Shown here in pieces: positions 61,601 through 64,000 of a stretch of DNA of 64,000 nucleotides. Position numbers and translations under genes: made by a program. The stretch comes from Owenia fusiformis (Eukaryota > Annelida > Polychaeta > Sabellida > Oweniidae). Under the pieces are notes generated by a model. That model was not told the DNA's origin. It searched no databases and worked only from the letters and a program-made list of their open reading frames with translations. Numbering within the stretch: position 1 is the stretch's first letter; each line of letters starts with the position of its first letter. Where the stretch lies: contig CAIIXF020000005.1 in the NCBI GenBank assembly GCA_903813345.2, forward strand, positions 10,173,375-10,237,374, in the 5' to 3' direction.

Positions 61601-64000
61601 ATGCACAAAAATCTTGGAGACAATATGTCACCACTAATCAGTCAGTCAGATAACCCCGAACTCTCCTCTGAAAAACCCATTAACTTTATCTAGCTATGTT
61701 TAGATATTTAGTTACGATCTGTCACCAAGCCTTTACTTGTGAATTATGGACAGTTTGAAACTCTGCTGTAATGAAACTAGATACATGTATTTCTGCTAGC
61801 TCACTGCTGACTGCTTGCCTCTAATTTGGCCAGTGTATACCGGTATGTGTATTACACTTACTAGTAACTATACTGGCTTTTAATCTGCAAGAACTTTAGA
61901 CTACAGGATTTCAAGATTTAAAGGTTGTTAGTTCAATCTTTCTTTCTTTCTGAACATATACTTACTCTGCCTATCCTTATGATTGTCTTACCATAAATTG
62001 GTTAATCTATATTCATAGTTGCTTGGATACAATTCTCTTTACAGAATTTTTTGAAATGATTTTAAATTCTCATGCATTAATGTATATTTATAACTTAAAC
62101 ATGTTACTTACCAATAGAGAGGTTGGTGTGGAAAGTCACTTTTATTTGCTAATTTCTCCAGCCCCCATGTTATTTCAATGGGAGTTTTTAACAAAAATTG
62201 ATAAAAGTTTTGCTAATTCTGATAATTTTGTCTAAATCTGAAAAATCATTTTGCCTGTAGCCCATGTTATTTGAATGTTATTGCTAATAGTGATAATTAT
62301 CATATGTATCGCTATTGTATCGGTAATAGCAATAAATTTGATAATTATCAATTATCGCTAATAGCGATAAAAAAAATTTGGTCTGGGTCACATGTTTCCG
62401 TGAAATGGGCCCAAGTGAAATTAGCATTAGCTGATAAAAACAGATAATTTTGATAATTATCAAATTTATCGCTTATAGCGATAAATTTGATAATTATCAA
62501 TTATCGCTAATAGCGATAAAAAAAATTTTGGTCTGGGTCACATTTTACCAAGAAATGGGCCCAAGAGAAATTAGCATTAGCTGATAATAGCAGATAATTT
62601 TGATAATTATCAAATTTATCGCTAGCGATAATTTTGATAATTATCAAATTTATCTGATATTATCAGCTTATGCTAATATCATGTGTGCCCTGTTTCAAAA
62701 TTATCAAATTTATCGATAATTGATAATTATCAAATTTATCGCTAATTGATAAAAATTATCGATAGTTGATAATTATCAAAATCGCTAATTGATAAAGGTG
62801 AGTTTCCGCACCTAAATAGAGTTTTCCTCCAGTTCCGTTTTGTGTCTTTGTGTGATAGATATTGAAATGGTGATGACATGAATTTGGATATCACTTAATC
62901 AGATAGCAATTTTAATTCGTGCGGCCAATATTGACAGACAGACAGACAGACAGACAGACGGACCAATGGATAGACGGACTGACCAACATACAGATGCTTA
63001 GTAGATCCCATAAGCTCACTGTATGAGCCAAAAAACCTTTTGAAGTTTGATGATTTACCTGCGCTTATTGAATTATGTCTAAGAAACTGTAAAAAACTTG
63101 TGATACCCCTTTTTCATGGTTATAACTTGCATATTAAGACTCTCCATAATTAAACCTAAAGTCAATATGATATTATTCAAACCCTTTGTGGAAGGTTAAA
63201 GTTAGTTAGTTCAACATGGGATGTACCATTTAGACAACATGAAATTATATTAGTTAATTAACACACTTAGGATTTTACAATTCTGTTCAATATAAGATTA
63301 ATTGAAACATATCTTAGCAATGTTGTGACTTTGTTGTACGATGTTACATAAAAATAGCATAAGTTCTTGAAGAAATATAGCAAGTAATATTGTGTCAGAT
63401 AAACATTTGGTACATCCCAAGTAATATTTTGACTGACAAAACAGGGTTCAATTCATTTTAAATGATAAAGCTGTGAAAGATACTCTTTTTGACGAAAAAC
63501 TGTGATAACCACACATTCAGTAATTGTGGGATCCACTCACTACTTCTTGTTTCTCATAATTATTAACTCCAATTTGCATTTAATCTAATTTTGATTAATA
63601 TGTTGAAATGGACTGAGAGTACATATACACACATGTATTTCTTCCAGTCAGCATATGAACTTTCCCTGTGATGGAATCAAATTTCAATCCAACAACCTAA
63701 AACTGGGGTAATAAATTGTTGCGAATAAACAAAGTGTGACAGCAAGTGTATGTTGAGACAAGATCAAAGAGCGCTCACTTAGGAGCCCTTAGACCGTCTT
63801 TATCTGAAGGACTGTAATAGGGTAACCTGAGTATATATGATCATTACCTGCAGTTTTCACATTTGAAGCATTCATGGTGGTATGTGTTGCCCAGGGCAGT
63901 AAGGACCTCCCCCTCTACAAACTTGCCACATGTATAGCACTTTGTACCAAACAGTTTCTGAAAATCCTTCCCGCAATAAAACTGGCCATCTTTTGAGAAA
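25527..64000 (-). CDS. ABLIM: Actin-binding LIM protein (ABLIM family), 3' part with 20 coding exons
   Basis: Minus-strand exons run from 64000 down to a TAG at 25527. They encode the end of LIM1, LIM2 (FVEGEVLTALGNTYH, matching FVEGEVVTALGKTYH of vertebrate ABLIM), a Ser/Pro-rich linker with family landmarks (SPHFHRPG, DDWPAPPEP, SPSRD, STLPG, LLEPK), and a complete villin headpiece at the C-terminus (IYPYEQL...RHLADDEF...AEWKRNDLK). By family knowledge the headpiece binds F-actin and the LIM domains bind partners, making a cytoskeletal scaffold linked to axon guidance (UNC-115 in C. elegans). About 2.0 kb of coding sequence is spread over 38.5 kb. Exon phases chain without conflict except between exons 4 and 5. 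LIM3 and LIM4 of the vertebrate protein were not found between LIM2 and the linker. The 5' end lies outside the window. Confidence 0.94.
25641..26580 (-). other. ABLIM intron before the last exon
   Basis: AT-rich, containing a 242-bp MITE-like element (25971-26212). Nothing else recognised. Confidence 0.6.
25971..26212. mobile_element. MITE-like element with AGGGTTGTCCCAGAAGT ends
   Basis: The left end AGGGTTGTCCCAGAAGTTC and the inverse of the right end (AGGGATGTCCTGAAAGTCC) match over about 22 bp. The interior is AT-rich and non-coding. Confidence 0.65.
26581..26652 (-). CDS. ABLIM: ABLIM exon 19: headpiece N-terminal subdomain
   Basis: 24 codons: IYPYEQLKMTN, then LPKDVDRLKLE, the YPYe.L...LP..VD..rLE signature that precedes the helical headpiece core. 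Acceptor AATTTCAG, donor GTATGA, phase 0 on both sides. Confidence 0.95.
28174..29611 (+). mobile_element. Fold-back element with TTAA target duplication
   Basis: Flanked by TTAA at 28170-28173 and 29612-29615. Ends GCTACGTTCACACCAACGGC and, inverted, GGTACGTTCACACCAACGGC. The inverted arms extend about 350 bp (28174-28530 against 29146-29440). The outer 163-166 bp of the right arm is repeated in tandem (about 29275-29440 and 29441-29611). Removing the element and one TTAA restores the host tandem unit (CCTACACCCA joined to GGCATGAGCC against CCTATGTCCC, TAGGCATCAGC elsewhere). The TTAA duplication suggests piggyBac-type mobilisation. No transposase. Confidence 0.85.
28750..28872 (+). other. 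Promoter-like segment and 19-codon ORF inside the fold-back element
   Basis: The central, non-inverted part has CCAAT (28750), TATATAAA (28758-28765) and, 47 bp later, ATGG in a CACGATGG context opening a 19-codon frame MAEQQDPEIPDGPEHDLSE with TAA at 28870-28872. The spacing resembles a core promoter and a short first coding segment, perhaps captured from a gene. Function unknown. Confidence 0.35.
29680..29755 (+). repeat. (ACGG)n microsatellite tail of element A
   Basis: GAACGGACGGACGGACG-type units with occasional ACGA and ATGG variants, directly before the right-hand terminal hairpin. Confidence 0.9.
30355..31490 (+). repeat. 22-bp minisatellite, about 50 copies
   Basis: Unit GATGTTGCTATATAGAAGTA plus GA, with blocks of GTTACTATATAG, GGTGCAATATAG and ATGATGATATATAG variants arranged in higher-order repeats (for example the block near 30500-30560 recurs near 30610-30670). 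It ends 55 bp before the donor side of the 30-nt ABLIM exon. Confidence 0.95.
31545..31574 (-). CDS. ABLIM: ABLIM exon 18: predicted 30-nt exon
   Basis: Encodes LFQDRTQHAK in phase 0 on both sides. The acceptor has a pyrimidine-rich CTACTTTCATTTCTAG and the donor is AAG|GTATTC. It inserts ten residues between LLEPK and the IYPYEQL start of the headpiece, so it could be a cassette exon. Supported by splice sites and phase, not by homology. Confidence 0.6.
32821..32977 (+). pseudogene. C2H2 zinc-finger exon remnant inside the transposon
   Basis: After TTTATTTTCAG the frame reads YVGFQCYYCHGKSKDF, then DEIIHHLINKHP: a Cys-x2-Cys ... His-x4-His finger followed by a basic KIRKIVNVNG segment. Such finger exons are common at the start of transposon-encoded proteins. 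The frame runs into the 28-bp repeat and stops, so it is incomplete. Confidence 0.5.
32985..33255 (+). repeat. 28-bp minisatellite
   Basis: Eight to nine units of GACTACATCTGTCATGTTAA plus CAATCTCT, decaying to the right. It lies wholly inside the inverted-repeat element. Confidence 0.88.
34806..34949 (-). CDS. ABLIM: ABLIM exon 17
   Basis: 48 codons, phase 0 on both sides. RNTKLRGSSLSTGRLRSSY, then MGLRKSQPDLLEPK. The LLEPK end matches NMLEPK just before the headpiece in vertebrates. Acceptor TTATCTGGCAG, donor AAG|GTATAT. Confidence 0.9.
34990..35036 (+). repeat. 15-bp tandem triplet
   Basis: Three copies of TAGGCTGCAGGTTGC, the last ending CAATAA, just upstream of exon 17's acceptor on the transcribed strand. 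Confidence 0.85.
36107..36207 (+). repeat. 22-bp tandem repeat, 4-5 copies
   Basis: Unit ACATGTTAATTAATTGATCA plus AC, with minor variants (AATAAATTG, CGCATG). Confidence 0.9.
36721..36792. mobile_element. 72-bp micro-MITE
   Basis: CGGGTTGTTCAATAAGTTC at the left pairs with AAGTTTTTGAACAACCTTG at the right. The interior is only about 30 bp. Confidence 0.55.
37062..37123 (-). CDS. ABLIM: ABLIM exon 16
   Basis: Split codon plus 20 codons: SASSNGSINGEGDAG and ANLK. Ser/Gly/Asn-rich linker. Acceptor CTCTCTTTCAG, donor AAG|GTATGA. Phase 1 in, phase 0 out, as required by its neighbours. Confidence 0.82.
37645..37761 (-). CDS. ABLIM: ABLIM exon 15
   Basis: NKSSTLPGLGRDGPLDL, then DDYAYEKKRLN, corresponding to the vertebrate SKTASLPGYGRNGLHRP segment. 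Acceptor TTGTTTTAG, donor T|GTAAGT. Phase 1 on both sides. Confidence 0.9.
37762..39294 (-). other. ABLIM intron 14
   Basis: AT-rich. G13-type run at 37939-37951, and degenerate GACACACAACAATGTGACA repeats at 38668-38735. No exon seen. Confidence 0.5.
39295..39345 (-). CDS. ABLIM: ABLIM exon 14 (51 nt)
   Basis: VEKKAHYRPDNIVHNWK in phase 1 on both sides. Acceptor TTCCACCCTCAG, donor AAAG|GTAGTA. It can be skipped without changing the frame. Called on splice signals, phase and polar composition. Confidence 0.7.
39346..40994 (-). other. ABLIM intron 13
   Basis: Very AT-rich. A degenerate stretch with alternating GTGAACACC and GTAAACACCT-like words (about 40600-40770) resembles the ACAGTAAAAC element family. 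No other structure recognised. Confidence 0.45.
40995..41009 (-). CDS. ABLIM: ABLIM exon 13: predicted 15-nt microexon
   Basis: CCAAATATCGCAAAG gives AKYRK when joined to the G left by exon 12, phase 1 on both sides. Flanked by a pyrimidine-rich TGTTTGCCTATTTCAG and a consensus donor AAAG|GTAATG. Homology cannot help at this length. Confidence 0.5.
41010..41954 (-). other. ABLIM intron 12
   Basis: AT-rich. Near 41865-41950 several GGTAAC and GGTGACC words form imperfect palindromes (ATGGTTGCCATGGTGACC). No exon seen. Confidence 0.45.
41955..42044 (-). CDS. ABLIM: ABLIM exon 12
   Basis: SPSRDTVRPRLNSMDDT, then PSTLPNYP, corresponding to the ASRYDSPINSAS and TASLPGYG stretch of vertebrates. 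Acceptor CGCCTTTTCAG, donor G|GTAGGT. Phase 1 on both sides. Confidence 0.88.
42337..42472 (-). CDS. ABLIM: ABLIM exon 11
   Basis: AMLKSLQEKKKRAVSP, then DANKEVPFKFLHETSYH. It continues the basic helical region that precedes SPSRD. Acceptor TATTTCAG, donor T|GTAAGC. Phase 0 in, 1 out. Confidence 0.88.
42493..42730 (+). repeat. Truncated copy of tandem-core element A
   Basis: Left-end sequence ACTAGAAAACAGCAACTCC, then CCCACCAACAAAAT, and part of one core unit (GGTGGCCATTTTGAAAATTC, CTTCTCG, AAGGCATCGATATTTAAAAT). The right end is missing. It occupies most of ABLIM intron 10. Confidence 0.75.
42812..42990 (-). CDS. ABLIM: ABLIM exon 10 (charged helix)
   Basis: RSNRPRHRRVDYDDEIDEK, then KKTRKEARVREDEKIDKEI and KLSKSGMGQ. 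This parallels the vertebrate REEDDEELLRRRQLQEE and KLNSGLGQ helix. Acceptor CTCTTTTAG, donor CAG|GTTTGT. Phase 1 in, 0 out. Confidence 0.92.
43449..43622 (-). CDS. ABLIM: ABLIM exon 9
   Basis: KLATFSGGHIPSPGEK and ERDDWPAPPEPSVACPDL, the family's conserved linker block (ETDHWPGPPSFAVVGPD in vertebrates). Acceptor CCATTTCAG, donor T|GTAACT. Phase 1 on both sides. Confidence 0.93.
43623..45712 (-). other. ABLIM intron 8
   Basis: Contains a G16-TG5 run at 44173-44195 and an ACTGTAAAAC/GTGAACACCT-rich element at 44705-44870. No exon seen. Confidence 0.5.
44705..44870. mobile_element. GTGAACACTT/GTAAACACCT repeat of the ACAGTAAAAC family
   Basis: Starts TATACTGTAAAACTATG and repeats GTGAACACTTTTTAAAG, GTAAACACCTCT and GTGAACACCTCTATAAAG in irregular order. 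Confidence 0.45.
45713..45727 (-). CDS. ABLIM: ABLIM exon 8: predicted 15-nt microexon
   Basis: GCATGATGTACTTAG gives GMMYL with the preceding G, phase 1 on both sides. Acceptor CACTTGCAG, donor TTAG|GTACGT. In frame whether included or skipped. The pyrimidine tract is weak. Confidence 0.4.
46196..47646 (+). mobile_element. Tandem-core element B (Helentron/pearl-like, non-autonomous)
   Basis: Left end TAACTAGA, hairpin AGATTGC-AA-GCAATCT, then motif GGAGGCCC. The core has about three partial units of roughly 447 bp, rich in AGGTCA and TGACCT (for example TTGGTCAATTTGAAGCAA and TGACCTTGACCTTTGACC). An AATAATAAAG-rich tail is followed by the right-end hairpin GGAGGCCCC-CCGAT-GGGGCCTCC, whose stem repeats the left motif, then TAATAA. 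No coding capacity. Confidence 0.72.
46712..46724 (+). promoter_or_regulatory. DR1 nuclear-receptor-like motif
   Basis: AGGTCATAGGTCA is a perfect direct repeat of AGGTCA with one-base spacing. TGACCTTTGACCT (DR1 on the other strand) occurs at 46573-46585 and again in the next core unit near 47020. They come with the repeat, and function is untested. Confidence 0.3.
48024..48164. mobile_element. 141-bp MITE-like palindrome
   Basis: TGTTATTGAATGATCTGAAG with TGCAATACAGGATATA at the left matches the inverse of the right end (GTTATTGAATGATTTGAAG with AGCAATACAGGATATA) over about 38 bp with few mismatches. The centre reads TGTATTGGCACTCGACTTCG. Confidence 0.75.
49426..49477. mobile_element. 52-bp micro-MITE
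   Basis: AGGGATGTCTCATAAG and CTTATGCGACATCCCT are inverted ends around a 20-bp interior. Related to the 25971 element by its first bases. Confidence 0.55.
49653..49666. promoter_or_regulatory. RFX X-box-like palindrome
   Basis: GTTGCTATGGCAAC fits the RFX consensus (GTNRCC then RGYAAC). A nearby imperfect GCAACCATGGTTATG lies about 35 bp upstream. It could be a real site or repeat-derived. Confidence 0.25.
51016..51075 (-). CDS. ABLIM: ABLIM exon 7
   Basis: HFSYKRDNVSKLYVTKPKR, phase 1 on both sides. It recalls the vertebrate KHFHVPDQGINIYRKPP segment. Acceptor TTTTTTTCCAG, donor CGAG|GTAAGT. Confidence 0.88.
52268..52410. mobile_element. ACAGTAAAACCTA element
   Basis: Begins TACAGTAAAACCTATACG. 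It contains TTGTGTGAACACTTTTTCTC and AAAATGTGAACACCTGCC, matching the words of the 6026 and 44705 copies. Confidence 0.45.
52672..53862 (-). mobile_element. Tandem-core element C (Helentron/pearl-like, non-autonomous)
   Basis: Read on the minus strand it starts TTAACTAGATTGG, hairpin AAATTGAAC-AAA-GTTCAATTT, then motif GACTCCAGATT. An AGTAGGTAGG-rich segment and two core units about 476 bp apart follow (sharing AAAAAGTTCTCCAAATTTA and AAGGGTAGA on the plus strand). It ends in the hairpin GACTCCAG-ATTTTCAAC-CTGGAGTC and TAATAAT. The same end plan as A and B with unrelated sequence. No coding capacity. Confidence 0.7.
53965..54124. mobile_element. 160-bp MITE-like element (copy 2 of the 15576 family)
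   Basis: Inverted ends CCTCAGTCACATTTG and CAAATGTGACTGAGG. The interior shares GGCCGTAGCTTTACAAA, CATATTTCTCTCGATTTTGG and GTTGCCGTAGATCAAA with 15576-15760. Confidence 0.8.
54212..54389 (-). CDS. ABLIM: ABLIM exon 6
   Basis: SESSYEPRFEADYGKFYRK, then SYLSEGDQL and SPHFHRPG. The last block is identical in pattern to vertebrate SPQHFHRPG. Acceptor CATTTTTCAG, donor G|GTTAGT. Phase 0 in, 1 out. Confidence 0.94.
54390..57154 (-). other. ABLIM intron 5
   Basis: AT-rich. A 75-bp MITE-like palindrome lies at 56738-56812. No exon recognised; in particular no Cys/His-rich LIM-type exon was seen. Confidence 0.45.
56738..56812. mobile_element. 75-bp micro-MITE
   Basis: AAGGTGGTCCAAAAAGTGTT at the left pairs with AACATTTTTTGGCCCACCTT at the right. 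Confidence 0.65.
57155..57232 (-). CDS. ABLIM: ABLIM exon 5
   Basis: 26 codons: FDYRSVSPYSFGSSSEG, then NFGLRRSFR. Acceptor ATTTTTCAG, donor AGG|GTATGA. Phase 0 on both sides, so it connects exon 3 or a phase-0 version of exon 4 to exon 6. Called on composition and splice sites. Confidence 0.72.
58105..58527. mobile_element. About 420-bp MITE with TA flanks
   Basis: Left end ACAGGGTGAGCCAAAAAGTT with AACCCAAACAAATGT. Inverse of the right end ACGGGGTGACCCAGAAAAGG with TAACCCAAACTAATGT. TA lies on both sides. The interior is non-coding despite an 81-codon frame. Confidence 0.75.
58548..58691. mobile_element. About 143-bp MITE-like palindrome
   Basis: Ends TGCCTGGGTCACATTTGCTC and GGGAGCAAATGTGACCAAGG, inverted, with TTA flanks. 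An inner palindrome ATTGAGTGTTTTGTTCA / TGAACAAAATACTCAAT surrounds the centre. Confidence 0.78.
59191..59281 (-). CDS. ABLIM: ABLIM exon 4
   Basis: YLHSRWHYGTPGSYSGRSQS, then SGSRPRSFLV. Acceptor ATATTTCAG; best donor TTG|GTAAAT leaves phase 1. A weak alternative donor TTG|GTTGGT four bases earlier would leave phase 0 and join exon 5. With the strong donor it would join exon 7 or 9 in frame, so this may be an alternatively spliced exon. Confidence 0.7.
60288..60346 (-). CDS. ABLIM: ABLIM exon 3
   Basis: SPGSPGDSAFDDSLTPVENQ in phase 1 to phase 0. Acceptor ATTTCAG, donor CAG|GTATGT. Ser/Pro/Asp-rich linker directly after the LIM2 exon. Confidence 0.82.
61009..61205 (-). CDS. ABLIM: ABLIM exon 2 (second half of LIM2, linker)
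   Basis: KPFEPGTKVTYTGKQYLCKN then C completes LIM2 (KRPFPPGDRVTFNGRDCLCQLC in vertebrates). It continues into PNSPSSPLGD and SPPAKPPRLHDNSLSSPPT, with no third LIM domain. Acceptor AATTTCAG, donor A|GTAAGT. Confidence 0.92.
61469..61635 (-). repeat. GGTGACAT dispersed repeat, copy with internal VNTR
   Basis: In reverse complement: TAGTGGTGACATATTGTCTC, TTTTTGTGCATGGTGCTCGG, then three to four tandem CATCTGTAACAGTAGTCGG-type units, CTGTAACAAATGGCATG and TATGTTAATACCTTG. Confidence 0.75.
62270..62795. repeat. Nested palindrome block built on TTATCGCTAATAGCGATAA
   Basis: Dozens of GATAATTATC, AAATTTATCGC and TAGCGATAAATTT words form perfect palindromes at several scales. A unit of about 148 bp starting TTTGGTCTGGGTCACA, with AAATGGGCCCAAG and GAAATTAGCATTAGCTGATA, occurs twice (about 62376 and 62524). 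No coding potential. Confidence 0.9.
62936..62970 (+). repeat. (GACA)n microsatellite
   Basis: About seven GACA units passing into GACGGACC. It is followed by AAGCTCACTGTATGAGCC, a small hairpin. Possibly the tail of an element whose core is the palindrome block. Confidence 0.85.
63848..64000 (-). CDS. ABLIM: ABLIM exon 1 of this window (end of LIM1, first half of LIM2), cut by the window edge
   Basis: FSKDGQFYCGKDFQKLFGTK is the LIM1 end and inter-LIM linker. CYTCGKFVEGEVLTALGNTY, HHECFKCENC is the first zinc site and centre of LIM2 (Cys-x2-Cys, His-x2-Cys, Cys-x2-Cys). Vertebrate ABLIM reads CHGCGEFVEGEVVTALGKTY here. Donor AG|GTAATG. Confidence 0.95.

Larger units (their letters stand above)
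61206..63847 (-). other. ABLIM intron 1 of this window
   Basis: Contains a GGTGACAT repeat (61469-61635), a palindromic repeat block (62270-62795) and a (GACA)n microsatellite (62936-62970). The rest is AT-rich with no exon seen. Confidence 0.6.

Overview
The window reads as AT-rich, intron-rich nuclear DNA of an invertebrate animal. Two large genes assemble from spliced exons with GT..AG boundaries and consistent phases, and both encode recognisable metazoan protein families. Introns are long and full of small mobile elements, minisatellites and microsatellites. Tandem-core elements carrying ACGG/GACA microsatellite tails recall the pearl/Helentron-derived (HINE) repeats described from molluscs. 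The phylum cannot be fixed from the sequence alone; mollusc, brachiopod, hemichordate and echinoderm all remain possible.

Layout. (1) 1737-2671, minus strand: the first two coding exons of a basic, serine-rich, unassigned protein whose remainder lies left of the window. (2) 2672-8190: a divergent intergenic stretch with a 27-bp minisatellite and a duplicated segment. (3) 8352-21566, plus strand: a complete 13-coding-exon FBXO41 orthologue (1014 aa: N-terminal C2H2 finger, coiled coils, F-box, conserved leucine-rich C-terminal region). (4) 21567-25526: tail-to-tail intergenic or 3'-UTR sequence. (5) 25527-64000, minus strand: the 3' part of an actin-binding LIM protein gene (ABLIM family). I place 20 coding exons, from the end of LIM1 through LIM2, a long Ser/Pro-rich linker and a C-terminal villin headpiece. 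Three tiny in-frame exons (15, 15 and 30 nt) are predicted. The 5' end lies right of the window.

The two complete or near-complete genes are not obviously linked in function. FBXO41 would be a substrate receptor of an SCF ubiquitin ligase, and ABLIM an F-actin scaffold. In vertebrates both families are prominent in neurons, but nothing here shows co-regulation.

Mobile DNA is the most unusual part. Three elements with unrelated cores (27143-29800, 46196-47646, 52672-53862) share one end plan: TAACTAGA, a short hairpin and a family-specific motif at the 5' end, and a 3' hairpin built from that same motif followed by an AT-rich TAATAA-like tail. Inside the first lies a 1438-bp fold-back element flanked by TTAA duplications whose host sequence rejoins cleanly. 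A 1637-bp element with about 65-bp terminal inverted repeats and an ATATG duplication carries a C2H2-finger exon remnant. At least eight copies of a roughly 150-bp repeat bounded by GGTGACAT, many 50-420-bp MITE-like palindromes, and a block of nested palindromes around TTATCGCTAATAGCGATAA are also present. I saw no tRNA, rRNA or CRISPR array, and no intact transposase or reverse transcriptase.
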